A stretch of 22,277 nt of DNA from an uncultured Ruminococcus sp. (GTDB taxonomy: Bacteria; Bacillota; Clostridia; Oscillospirales; Ruminococcaceae), in assembly GCA_937902395.1 (NCBI GenBank), contig CALGTV010000036.1, positions 1 to 22,277 on the forward strand. Direction: 5' to 3'. Shown one piece after another: positions 1 through 6,944 of the stretch. Below the pieces are notes generated by a model. It did no database searches. It was not told where the DNA came from and saw only the letters and a list, made by a program, of their open reading frames with translations. Every line of letters begins with the position of its first letter. Position 1 is the stretch's first letter. Position numbers and translations under genes: made by a program.

Positions 1-1
1 T

Positions 2-151
2 GAATTTACTGCAAGCGTGCTTGTATGTTATGCAAGAGCAATTTCAAGACTCAGTGCAGAGGGTGCAACAGGCTGTAAGACTGCATTTGATATTGCTCCT
101 GCTTATCTTTCACCTTTAAGCGGCGAGGAACTCCGTGCTACTCTCCTTTAA
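2..151 (+). CDS. ddh: Meso-diaminopimelate D-dehydrogenase, C-terminal fragment
   Basis: Only the last 49 codons are inside the window (reading frame from base 2, stop TAA at 149-151); the start is off the left edge. The tail reads EFTASVLVCYARAISRLSAE, then a segment with FDIAPAYLSP and ends LRATLL. This matches, from memory of the family, the C-terminus of meso-diaminopimelate D-dehydrogenase, where a catalytic-domain helix is followed by a conserved F-D-I/V-x-P-x-x-LSP segment. The enzyme makes meso-DAP from tetrahydrodipicolinate in one NADPH-dependent step in the cytoplasm, for lysine and peptidoglycan. The next gene begins 16 bases later with no terminator between, so the two are probably co-transcribed. 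The identification rests on a short fragment. Confidence 0.75.
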   Translation, partial: EFTASVLVCYARAISRLSAEGATGCKTAFDIAPAYLSPLSGEELRATLL

Positions 152-167
152 TTGAAAAGTTAAAATT

Positions 168-419
168 ATGAAAAAGAGTATAGGTATTGTATTTCTTATT
201 GTGGGAATTATAATTACAGCAGTTGGCGGTGCGATTATTTCGGGAATATTCTTTGGTGTAACTCATAACGAAAGTATTGGAATAATCGGCGGTGCTGACG
301 AACCTACGGCGATTTTTTTAACTTCAAAGCTTGGAATTTTTCCAATAGTTGCTGTTGCCGTGGGAATTGCAATTATTGTATTTTCTGCAATTGGCATAAA
401 GAAAAATAAAAGTAAATAA
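168..419 (+). CDS. Small two-TM protein with an OadB/GcdB-like signature
   Basis: An 83-residue protein with two hydrophobic segments (about residues 4-31 and 57-77) and a basic tail (KKNKSK). Between them, residues 36-54 contain IGIIGGADEPTAIF. This closely resembles the conserved G-A/G-A-D-G-P-T-A-I segment of the beta subunit of Na+-translocating decarboxylases (oxaloacetate, glutaconyl-CoA and methylmalonyl-CoA types), where the Asp takes part in Na+ transport; here the following Gly is Glu. Full beta subunits are several times longer, so this is a stand-alone fragment-sized relative, not a pump subunit. No biotin carrier or carboxyltransferase gene is nearby. The ribosome site is weak (GAAAAG upstream). 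A terminator follows the stop. Its role is unknown; it may be a membrane microprotein conserved in Clostridia. Confidence 0.7.
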   Translation: MKKSIGIVFLIVGIIITAVGGAIISGIFFGVTHNESIGIIGGADEPTAIFLTSKLGIFPIVAVAVGIAIIVFSAIGIKKNKSK

Positions 420-425
420 AAGAAT

Positions 426-475
426 AATCACATCTTTTTAGTCCATAATAATGGCGAAAGGATGTGATTTTTTTT
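426..475 (+). terminator. Intrinsic terminator abutting the next start codon
   Basis: Arms 426-434 (AATCACATC) and 461-469 (GATGTGATT) form nine perfect pairs, extended by TTT/AAA past one bulged G, with a T-run at 468-475. The T-run ends directly before ATG 476, and the downstream arm includes the AAAGGA ribosome site of that gene. Confidence 0.75.
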
Positions 476-910
476 ATGGTTGAACAGGATACTATAAAGC
501 TGCTTCGTGAGTGCGACGCAGGCATTAAAATGGGCATTTCTGCTCTTGATGAGGTTGCTGAGTACGCTCACAGCACAGAGATGAGAGATTATCTCCGTGA
601 GAGTACAGAGGAAAACGAGGCTCTTAAAAATGATTTGCAGAAAGTCCTTACGGATTACAACGACAACGGAAAAGAGCCGAATCCTATTGCATCGGGAATG
701 TCGTGGATTAAGACAAATGTTAAACTGAAAATGAACGAATCCGATGCAACAATCGCTGAGCTTATGACAGACGGGTGCAATATGGGTATCAAGTCCCTCA
801 GCCGTTATATGAATCAGTACAAAGCGGCAGATGAACGTTCTAAGGATTTAGCAAAGCGTCTTATTACAGCGGAAGAAAAGCTTTCTAAGAATATGAGACA
901 ATTTTTGTAA
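476..910 (+). CDS. Ferritin-like four-helix protein (DUF2383-type)
   Basis: A 144-residue, all-helical, highly charged soluble protein. Helix 1 begins DTIKLLRECDAGIKMGISAL, and later helices include ELMTDGCNMGIKSLSRYMNQ and a Lys/Glu-rich last helix. The pattern (an early helix with an acidic residue and a G-I-x-M/A repeat, then a near-duplicate D-G-x-N-M-G-I-K-S-L motif) suggests the DUF2383/PA2169 ferritin-like four-helix bundle family, whose function is unsettled; metal or stress roles are suggested for relatives. ATG 476 is preferred to the in-frame ATG 464, because AAAGG at 458-462 is 13 bases from 476 but only one base from 464. The gene sits between two terminators. How it is transcribed is unclear, since its ribosome site lies in a terminator arm and no convincing own promoter is seen. 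Confidence 0.55.
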   Translation: MVEQDTIKLLRECDAGIKMGISALDEVAEYAHSTEMRDYLRESTEENEALKNDLQKVLTDYNDNGKEPNPIASGMSWIKTNVKLKMNESDATIAELMTDGCNMGIKSLSRYMNQYKAADERSKDLAKRLITAEEKLSKNMRQFL

Positions 911-923
911 TTATAATCTCAGA

Positions 924-968
924 AAATCGGTCAGAAGTCTGAAAGGACAACTGACCGATTTCTCTTAT
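924..968 (+). terminator. Intrinsic terminator after the ferritin-like gene
   Basis: Arms AAATCGGTCAG (924-934) and CTGACCGATTT (951-961) form an 11-pair perfect stem with a 16-base loop, followed by the T-rich TCTCTTAT. It separates the ferritin-like gene from the metallophosphoesterase. Confidence 0.8.
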
Positions 969-1012
969 ACGCTAATCTTTTTCTAAAAGTTTTTTTACAT
1001 CGCCATTTCTTC

Positions 1013-1041
1013 TTGCTTTTTTATGGAATATATGTTATAAT
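1013..1041 (+). promoter_or_regulatory. Sigma-A-type promoter for the metallophosphoesterase
   Basis: TTGCTT (1013-1018), 17-base spacer, TATAAT (1036-1041), with an extended -10 TG at 1033-1034. Predicted initiation near 1048 makes ATG 1050 unlikely as a start and supports ATG 1074. Confidence 0.75.
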
Positions 1042-1073
1042 TTATTTACATGAAAAGAACGGAGGACAGAAAA

Positions 1074-1739
1074 ATGATTTACGTCACAGGCGATACTCAT
1101 GGAGATATTTCACGCTTTAAAGACCCTCAGCTGAAAAAGCTGAAAGCAGGGGATACACTTATTATCTGCGGTGATTTCGGTTTTATCTGGAACGGCTCAA
1201 AAAAAGAAAAAGCTGATATGAAAAAGCTTTTGTCAGCGGAATATACCATATGTTTTATTGACGGCTGTCATGAAAATTTCGATATGCTTGAAAAATTTCC
1301 GGAAAGCACATGGAACGGCGGCATGGCAAGAGTTATTGCTCCGAATCTTATACATCTTATGAGGGGACAGGTTTATACTATCGAAGGCAAGAAAATCTTC
1401 ACATTCGGCGGCGGTCATAGTCAGGATATCGAATTCCGCCGTGACAGCGATTGGTGGGAGCGTGAACAGCCTACCCATGAGGAAATAATGGAGGCTGTGA
1501 GAAATCTTGAAGCAAATAATCATTCTGTGGATTATGTTATAACTCATGAACCGCCTGCATCTGTAAAGGATTGCCTTGGAGTTGACGTTTTTCAGCGTAT
1601 TGAGGTTCATGCACTATTTGAGGAAATAATAAAAACCTGTAACTATGAGAAGTGGTTTTTTGGCAAGTGTCACATTGATAAGAATATTCCTGTGAAATTT
1701 TACGCTGTATTTAATAATGTAACGCCGCTTGGAAAGTAA
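1074..1739 (+). CDS. Metallophosphoesterase with altered metal-2 ligands
   Basis: A 221-residue calcineurin-like phosphoesterase. Visible motifs: GDTHGD (6-11; D7, H9), GDFG (33-36; D34), DGCHENFD (63-70), LMRGQV (95-100), VITHEPP (155-161; H158) and FFGKCHIDK (195-203). Family knowledge: metal 1 uses D7, H9, D34 and the last His (H200), all present. Metal 2 normally also uses the Asn of GNH and the first His of GHxH; here these are C65 and K198. The enzyme is therefore clearly of the family but may bind one metal, use other ligands, or be inactive. The substrate is unknown; relatives include small phosphodiesterases. Start ATG 1074 has GGAGG at 1061-1065; the in-frame ATG at 1050 would lie at the predicted transcript start. 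It appears monocistronic or read with tspO, as no terminator is seen between them. Confidence 0.85.
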   Translation: MIYVTGDTHGDISRFKDPQLKKLKAGDTLIICGDFGFIWNGSKKEKADMKKLLSAEYTICFIDGCHENFDMLEKFPESTWNGGMARVIAPNLIHLMRGQVYTIEGKKIFTFGGGHSQDIEFRRDSDWWEREQPTHEEIMEAVRNLEANNHSVDYVITHEPPASVKDCLGVDVFQRIEVHALFEEIIKTCNYEKWFFGKCHIDKNIPVKFYAVFNNVTPLGK

Positions 1740-1793
1740 TTTTTTTAGAAAAATTTTCATAAAATGTATCATTAATGAAATGAGGTGTATTTT

Positions 1794-2261
1794 ATGAAAA
1801 AATTCAGCTTAACGGAACTTATTATCTCAATTGTTTTTGCAGAGCTTGTGGGCGCAGTTTCGGCTTTGCTTGCGGGTGATTTCCGCGGCTTGTACACAGA
1901 ACTTATACAGCCGCCATTAGCTCCGCCCTCATGGATATTCCCTGTGGTGTGGGCTGTTTTGTATGCCTTAATGGGCATTACATCATATATGATATACAGA
2001 AGCGATAACTACAGGAGAAATTCTGCTCTGACAGTATATCTGGTACAGCTTGCGGTTAATTTTTCATGGAGCATTATATTTTTCAGATTCCAGCTTTTCA
2101 CTTTAGCGGCTGTAGTTGCAGTGATTCTTACGGTTCTCGTCGGAATTATGATTTGTATGTTCCTTTCAATAAGAAAAAAGGCAGGATATCTCAATATTCC
2201 CTACCTTTTATGGATGATTTTTGCTTCCTATCTTGCGATTGGAACGATATTGCTTAATTGA
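1794..2261 (+). CDS. tspO: TspO/MBR family membrane protein
   Basis: A 155-residue protein of five hydrophobic segments, the usual TspO length. The signature after helix 1 is PPLAPPSWIFPVVWAVLYAL (residues 40-59), which matches the conserved P-P-x-x-P-P-x-W-x-F-x-x-V-W-x-x-L-Y loop and second helix; NFSWSIIFF resembles the later N-x-x-W-x-x-x-F-F motif. TspO/MBR proteins bind porphyrins and related ligands in the membrane; bacterial roles include tetrapyrrole handling and stress signalling, and the ligand here cannot be read from sequence. GAGGTG at 1782-1787 with six bases to ATG 1794 decides the start over GTG 1785. It begins 54 bases after the phosphoesterase and ends at a strong terminator. 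Confidence 0.88.
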   Translation: MKKFSLTELIISIVFAELVGAVSALLAGDFRGLYTELIQPPLAPPSWIFPVVWAVLYALMGITSYMIYRSDNYRRNSALTVYLVQLAVNFSWSIIFFRFQLFTLAAVVAVILTVLVGIMICMFLSIRKKAGYLNIPYLLWMIFASYLAIGTILLN

Positions 2262-2262
2262 A

Positions 2263-2301
2263 AAAACTCCCCGATTCAAATGGAATGAATCGGGGAGTTT
2301 T
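2263..2301. terminator. Bidirectional terminator between convergent units
   Basis: Arms AAAACTCCCCGATTCA (2263-2278) and TGAATCGGGGAGTTTT (2286-2301) form a 16-pair perfect stem with a 7-base loop. The minus-strand copy is followed by TTTTTT, the plus-strand copy by a shorter T-run, so it suits the minus-strand operon best and also serves tspO. Confidence 0.92.
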
Positions 2302-2305
2302 GCAT

Positions 2306-3532
2306 TTATTCAGTTTCAAGACTGCCTTTTCTGATAACAGTACCCGCAGGGAAAACAGTATCGCATTTGAATGAAAATTTCATCATTGCGTGATTTGCAA
2401 CCTCAACTGATTCACCTTTTTCATTGAACATAGTGTCAAGCGTCATAACAACAGGCTTAACAGAAGGGGAAAGCAATTCAACTTCATCTCCTGCAAAGAA
2501 TCGGTTACGCTGTGTGCAGTATACTGTGCCGTTTTCGCATCGGTCAACAACAGCAACAATATCATAATTTCTGATATATCCACTGTTTTCGTAGTACTGA
2601 GATTCTTCGGGAGTTCCGAAGAAAAATCCGTTGCAGTATTGTCTGTGACTTACCTTGTAAACCTCATCCCTTATCCAGTTGGGAAGCTTGAAATTATATG
2701 GGTCACGCATATACTCATCTACAGCCATACGGTAAGCATTTGTTACAACAGTTACATAATAGGCAGATTTTGCACGCCCCTCAATTTTAAGGCTTGTTAC
2801 TCCTGCCTCTGCAAGTTTGTCAATATGCTCAATCATGCACATATCTTTGGCATTAAGGATATATGTGCCTTTTTCGTCCTCGTAAATCGGGAAATACTGT
2901 CCGGGACGTTTTTCTTCCATAAGATGATATCCCCAACGGCATGGCTGAGCACATTCTCCACGGTTAGCGTCACGATTTACGAGATACTGAGAAAGGAGGC
3001 ATCTTCCCGAAAATGATACACACATAGCGCCATGAACAAAACATTCAATATCAAGGTCGGGACTTGTTTTAGCACGGATTTCAGCGATTTCATCTAAGCA
3101 AAGTTCACGTGCAAGAACGATTCTTTTTGCTCCGAGATTGTAAAGCTCACGGGCTGTAGCATAATTGACAATACCTGTCTGAGTTGAAATATGTATCTCC
3201 ATATCAGGAGCATATTTCTTAATCAGCATAAGCAGACCGATATCTGCTACAATAAGCGCATCGACTTTAGCTTCAACTGCTTCTTTAACGAACTGCTCAA
3301 AGAAGGGCAGTTCGTTATTTCTTGGCAGAGTGTTGCAGGTAAGATAGACCTTAACGCCCTTTTTGTGAGCATCATCAACAGCCTTCACAAGCTGTTCAAA
3401 ATCAAAATTCATAGGTGAAGCGCGCATACCGAACTGCTTTCGTCCAAGATATACGGCATCTGCACCGTAATTCAGTGCGGCAGTGAGACGTTCCTCATCG
3501 CCTGCAGGAGCGAGAACTTCAAGTATACTCAT
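2306..3532 (-). CDS. U32 peptidase family protein, TrhP-like
   Basis: A 408-residue protein that begins LEVLAPAGDEERLTAALNYG, the typical U32 N-terminus with its A-G-D/N-x-E and L-N-Y-G-A-D-A-V-Y-L-G strand. The U32 signature is at residues 163-181, ECFVHGAMCVSFSGRCLLS, followed by the paired Cys of GECAQPCRW (C194, C198); C171, C178, C194 and C198 are likely metal or Fe-S ligands. Despite the name, characterised relatives (E. coli TrhP/YegQ, B. subtilis YrrN/YrrO) act in prephenate-dependent 5-hydroxyuridine formation in tRNA, so tRNA modification is the likely role. The ATG overlaps the mltG stop by one base (TAATG) with GGAGGA upstream, so translation is coupled. The neighbouring mltG recalls the B. 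subtilis yrrL-yrrN/O cluster. This is the last gene of the operon. Confidence 0.9.
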   Translation of the reverse strand: MSILEVLAPAGDEERLTAALNYGADAVYLGRKQFGMRASPMNFDFEQLVKAVDDAHKKGVKVYLTCNTLPRNNELPFFEQFVKEAVEAKVDALIVADIGLLMLIKKYAPDMEIHISTQTGIVNYATARELYNLGAKRIVLARELCLDEIAEIRAKTSPDLDIECFVHGAMCVSFSGRCLLSQYLVNRDANRGECAQPCRWGYHLMEEKRPGQYFPIYEDEKGTYILNAKDMCMIEHIDKLAEAGVTSLKIEGRAKSAYYVTVVTNAYRMAVDEYMRDPYNFKLPNWIRDEVYKVSHRQYCNGFFFGTPEESQYYENSGYIRNYDIVAVVDRCENGTVYCTQRNRFFAGDEVELLSPSVKPVVMTLDTMFNEKGESVEVANHAMMKFSFKCDTVFPAGTVIRKGSLETE

Positions 3533-4932
3533 TATTCTTCCTCCACAGGATTGTCAATGTAATACTGTTTAATTTCAGCCTCTTTAGCTTCATGTTCTTC
3601 AAGGGTTTCAGAGAAGAAAGTTTCGTTTGTTCTTATATTTGCAATGAAGTAGAAGTTCTTAGTCTTTTTATTTGTGAGAACAGCGTCAATAGCATCAAGA
3701 CCGGGGTTTGAGATTGCTCCGGGGGGAAGACCTGCGCTTTTATAGGTATCATAAGCGTCAATAATAGTCTGGTTGTAGTATTCTATATTGGGACGAATTG
3801 TATTATTTGAATAGTTTTTAGTCGGGTCAGACTGGAGTTTAGGGAATACATCCTTATTATCCATACGATTTCTGAATACAGCGGCAACGTCGTTCATATC
3901 TCTTACATTTGCAGCTTCTTTCTGAACAATTGAAGCAATAGTGATAAGTTCGTCGAGAGTGAGATCAAGTTCTTCCATACGCTCATAACGTGTAGCATAC
4001 TCTTTTTTGCTTGTACTGAACTCGCCGTTCATCTTAGTATCAAAGTTATAGTAGATTTTCTGACATACTTCCTCAGGTTCACTGTTTTCATAGAAGAAAT
4101 AGGTATCTGGGAAAAGATATCCCTCCATTTTCTGGAATTTCAGTGAGGAATCAAGAGGCAGTCTGTCCTCAAAGCCGACACCGAATCCGCCAGAGTTAAA
4201 ATAGAAGATGAACTCTTCAGCGTCGCAGATATGATTTTTTTCAAGTATATTTGCAGCGTCAATAAGAGTTGTACCCTCGGGGAAAGTAACCTGAATTGAT
4301 TCGCCCATTTCCTCTGTAGGAACTTTTGTCAGCTCATCAAGAATAGTTTCATACGGCATATTTGGACGTACAAAATGCTCTCCCACTACGTAATTATTTT
4401 CCCTGCCGCCGAGACCTGCGAAAAGTTCGAACGCTTTAGATGATTTTATTATATCGTCATCAAAAAGCATCTGTGCCACCTGCATATTTGTAGCACCCTC
4501 GGGGATAACGATAACATGTGTATCCTCACTTTTGCCGATGCCCAGCATATCCTTACCATAGCCTATGATAACAAGAGAAAGAATGATAGAGATACCGAAT
4601 ATAAGAGTTACAAGAATGAGAACTCCTGGAAGTCTGCTTATCTGCTTCTTTTTCTTCTTTTTCTTTTTCTTGCGTCGGGGCGGCGGAGCCTGATTCATTG
4701 AACGCATTGGTCTTTCAGACTGTGAGTACTGTTCCTGCTGATAGTATTGCTGTGGAGAGATTTCCTCATCTTCAGGAGTCTCCTGTACAGCCTCGCGGTA
4801 AACTTGTGTAAAATTCTGCTCGTCGATTTCATCAAGGGCATCTGCTGTTTCAAGAGCTTCTTCAAGCTCCTCGGCTTCGTTTTCAGCGGTATCTTTGAGA
4901 ATATCGTTGAGAATATCTTTATTGTCACTCAT
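3532..4932 (-). CDS. mltG: Endolytic transglycosylase MltG (YceG/YrrL family)
   Basis: A 466-residue membrane-anchored murein enzyme that cuts nascent glycan strands. Order: acidic cytoplasmic region (1-85, Glu-rich then Gln/Tyr-rich), RR plus nine consecutive Lys (86-96), one membrane helix (about 102-126), a LysM-like segment starting VIVIPEGATNMQVAQMLFDD (140-159), then the YceG catalytic domain with MEGYLFPDTY (269-278), ASIVQKEA (333-340), LQSDPT (366-371) and AGLPPGAISNPG (400-411). Glu339 corresponds to the conserved catalytic Glu; the first Glu of the ASIVEKE form is Gln337. The long acidic tail is an extension relative to E. coli MltG. The start overlaps the cyclo-ligase stop by eight bases (ATGAGTGA). 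It shares the operon with thyX, the folate gene and the U32 gene. Confidence 0.93.
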   Translation of the reverse strand: MSDNKDILNDILKDTAENEAEELEEALETADALDEIDEQNFTQVYREAVQETPEDEEISPQQYYQQEQYSQSERPMRSMNQAPPPRRKKKKKKKKKQISRLPGVLILVTLIFGISIILSLVIIGYGKDMLGIGKSEDTHVIVIPEGATNMQVAQMLFDDDIIKSSKAFELFAGLGGRENNYVVGEHFVRPNMPYETILDELTKVPTEEMGESIQVTFPEGTTLIDAANILEKNHICDAEEFIFYFNSGGFGVGFEDRLPLDSSLKFQKMEGYLFPDTYFFYENSEPEEVCQKIYYNFDTKMNGEFSTSKKEYATRYERMEELDLTLDELITIASIVQKEAANVRDMNDVAAVFRNRMDNKDVFPKLQSDPTKNYSNNTIRPNIEYYNQTIIDAYDTYKSAGLPPGAISNPGLDAIDAVLTNKKTKNFYFIANIRTNETFFSETLEEHEAKEAEIKQYYIDNPVEEE

Positions 4933-5482
4933 TGCAAAGCACCAACCTTTCTTCTGTTACAATAGCTTTGATTCTGATATCATGTTCCATAAATGGCAAA
5001 TCGTCGGTAATGCATTTTTCATAGGCAAGACCGATAGTGTAAAGCTTCGGATATTTCGAAAGGAATCTATCGTAATATCCGCCGCCATAGCCAAGCCTTT
5101 TGCCGTCGGAAGTAAATGCAAGACCGGGGACAATACAAACGGTTTTATCCGTAATTTCAGGGATATCCATAATATTTCCATCAGGTTCTGCAATTCCGTA
5201 CTTTCCGATATGGAGACATTCGTTTGATTTTATAACATAAAAAGTCATTTCGCCGTCTTTTCCGCATTTTGGGTATGCTGTATTTATTTCTTTTTTGTGG
5301 AGTTCGTCGGCAAATGTCCATGTAGACGGTTCAGAGCCAAATGAAGCAAACAGCAGTACTGTATCTGCATTATCAATAATGGAAAGTTCTGCAAGCCGTT
5401 CTGTTATAAGTCTGTCAGCTTCTTTGGTTGAGGCATTTTTTCGAATCTGTGTAAAATGCCTGCGTAGTTCTTCTTTATTCAT
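4925..5482 (-). CDS. 5-formyltetrahydrofolate cyclo-ligase
   Basis: A 185-residue enzyme of the usual length for the family (YgfA/MTHFS). It converts 5-formyl-THF to 5,10-methenyl-THF with ATP, returning a dead-end folate to the active pool. Visible features: N-terminal MNKEELRRHFTQIRK helix, YPKCG (70-74) in the formylfolate-binding region, the strand CIVPGLAF (116-123) and the Gly-rich ATP loop RLGYGGGYYDRFL (129-141), the family signature. It begins 12 bases after the DJ-1 gene with AAAAGGTG as ribosome site and overlaps mltG by eight bases. Being in one operon with ThyX, which consumes methylene-THF, suggests shared control of one-carbon supply; that link is inference. Confidence 0.93.
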   Translation of the reverse strand: MNKEELRRHFTQIRKNASTKEADRLITERLAELSIIDNADTVLLFASFGSEPSTWTFADELHKKEINTAYPKCGKDGEMTFYVIKSNECLHIGKYGIAEPDGNIMDIPEITDKTVCIVPGLAFTSDGKRLGYGGGYYDRFLSKYPKLYTIGLAYEKCITDDLPFMEHDIRIKAIVTEERLVLCNE

Positions 5483-5494
5483 ATGCGCACCTTT

Positions 5495-6037
5495 TCAACT
5501 GCAAAGAATAGCGTTGTACTGTCTCTTGCGTTCAGCCTCGGAAACTGCCTTTTCAACAAGAGTGAGGGCGAATTCCATAGCTGTACCTGCACCTCTGGAA
5601 GTTACGATATTTCCGTCAACAGCAACAGCGTCATCGCTTGTAATTGCACCCTCAAGCTGAGTTTCAAAGCCTGTGTAACAAACAGCCTTTTTGCCATTGA
5701 GGATTCCTTTATGACCGAGAATAGAGGGAGCGGCACAGATTGCGCCGATTGTAATATTCTTTTCCATGCAGAAATCAATAGCAGCCTGAACATATTCGGA
5801 TTTTTCGAGATTGAGAGTTCCGGGCATACCGCCGGGGAGAATAATCATTTCAAGCTCGTTTGTAAGAGGTGCTTCCTGAGCGATAGTATCTGTAACAACG
5901 GGAATACCGTGGGAGCTTACAATAATATTATCACCTACACCTACAGTAATAACTTTTTTCTCAGCGCGTCTGAGCAAGTCAATGGGAGTAATAGCTTCGA
6001 CTTCCTCAAAGCCGTTTGCAAGATAAACGTATATCAT
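5495..6037 (-). CDS. DJ-1/PfpI family protein
   Basis: A 180-residue single-domain protein. The N-terminal strand-loop NGFEEVEAITPIDLLRRA (8-25) holds the conserved Glu (E14, equivalent to Glu18 of human DJ-1); ILPGGMPG (66-73) and the nucleophile elbow AICAAPSILG (99-108) place the reactive Cys at C101. GFETQLEGA and SRGAGTAMEFAL complete the DJ-1/YajL-type pattern. Relatives are described as glyoxalases, deglycases or oxidative-stress chaperones; these activities are debated and the sequence does not choose between them. AAAGGA lies eight bases before the ATG. It sits 13 bases after the DUF2156 gene and 12 before the cyclo-ligase gene. Confidence 0.9.
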   Translation of the reverse strand: MIYVYLANGFEEVEAITPIDLLRRAEKKVITVGVGDNIIVSSHGIPVVTDTIAQEAPLTNELEMIILPGGMPGTLNLEKSEYVQAAIDFCMEKNITIGAICAAPSILGHKGILNGKKAVCYTGFETQLEGAITSDDAVAVDGNIVTSRGAGTAMEFALTLVEKAVSEAERKRQYNAILCS

Positions 6038-6050
6038 ATAAATTTTCCTT

Positions 6051-6944
6051 TCATCTGAAATTTACAATGTATTTATTAAGCAGGAAAACGGGATTATATG
6101 AAAGTTTGGACTTTCTCAGTCCCTCAATTCCTAAATCTTCTTCGCGGTTGATATATGTGTAATTTTCTGTACAGACCTTTACAAAGCTGTTGCATATGCC
6201 TGTATAGATACCGTCATAGCTTCTGTCAGCCTTTTCAATATGAACGCAGAATGTATCAGAATTCAGCCTTTCACCGATAGTGACAGCGGCAATTTTTTTA
6301 TCGATACGTATAATACCGCCCTGCAATCCCAACTCTGTAAAGTTGTTGAAATAGGTATTTACAGCATACTGTTCAGCTATTGCGGAATGAGTTGTATTAT
6401 CGTCGTATTTGTTATTGTAATCGGAAACTATAAAGCTTATACAGTCATCGAAATCTCTTTCGGTAATCAGCGAAAACTCACTTTCAATACGGTTGAACTT
6501 AGCAAGATGATTCCGTTTCTGGTGAAATTTTTTTCCTTTCATTTCCGCAAGGTCTGAACGAAGGTAGATATAATCCGATCCGTCGCGGTCAAGTTCAGCT
6601 GTGAATCTGTCAGGATAAAACTCATTGAGCATTTCAAGAGATTTTTCCGTAACTCCGCAAATCCGCAAGGGATATCCCATACTGTTGCTGAAACGTTCCA
6701 TTTCGGTTATAACATTTTTGTAATTACCCTTGCCTGAGGGAGGTATAAAAGTCGGTATACCGTCATCGTTTCCGAAAGAGCAGACAATATAAAAATCCTT
6801 ATAAAAACAGATTTTTGAATCTGCAAGCCTGCACCATGCCAGATTATTTGCAAATGAATATTCACAGCCCATAAAATCCGATTCTGCAAGAGCTTTAGCG
6901 GCTTTCGCCTTGTCATCAAGAGTTAGGTGGCGGAATTCAAGCAT
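6051..6944 (-). CDS. DUF2156 (phosphatidylglycerol lysyltransferase C-terminal-like) protein
   Basis: A 297-residue soluble protein of the DUF2156 type, a doubled GNAT-like acyltransferase fold that also forms the catalytic half of MprF/LysX-type aminoacyl-lipid synthases. Signature stretches: GKKFHQKRNHLAKF (137-150) and, near the C-terminus, INREEDLGIEGLRKSKLSYN, which matches the family's N-R-E-x-D-L-G-x-x-G-L-R-K-x-K pattern. No membrane flippase domain is attached and no MprF gene is near, so the acyl donor and acceptor are unknown; lipid or peptide aminoacylation is only a possibility. The start overlaps the thyX stop by eight bases (ATGCTTGA), with AAAGGA eight bases upstream inside thyX, so translation is probably coupled. 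Confidence 0.87.
   Translation of the reverse strand: MLEFRHLTLDDKAKAAKALAESDFMGCEYSFANNLAWCRLADSKICFYKDFYIVCSFGNDDGIPTFIPPSGKGNYKNVITEMERFSNSMGYPLRICGVTEKSLEMLNEFYPDRFTAELDRDGSDYIYLRSDLAEMKGKKFHQKRNHLAKFNRIESEFSLITERDFDDCISFIVSDYNNKYDDNTTHSAIAEQYAVNTYFNNFTELGLQGGIIRIDKKIAAVTIGERLNSDTFCVHIEKADRSYDGIYTGICNSFVKVCTENYTYINREEDLGIEGLRKSKLSYNPVFLLNKYIVNFR

Noticed and set aside
168..419. Calling this a decarboxylase beta subunit
   Set aside because: It has only 83 residues and two membrane segments, and no partner subunit genes adjoin it; only the signature segment is shared.
1050..1073. Upstream in-frame ATG for the phosphoesterase
   Set aside because: It lies at the predicted transcript start and precedes the GGAGG ribosome site; ATG 1074 fits the family N-terminus.
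5483..6058. A 191-codon open frame on the plus strand
   Set aside because: It lies opposite the DJ-1 gene, which has clear motifs and a good ribosome site.
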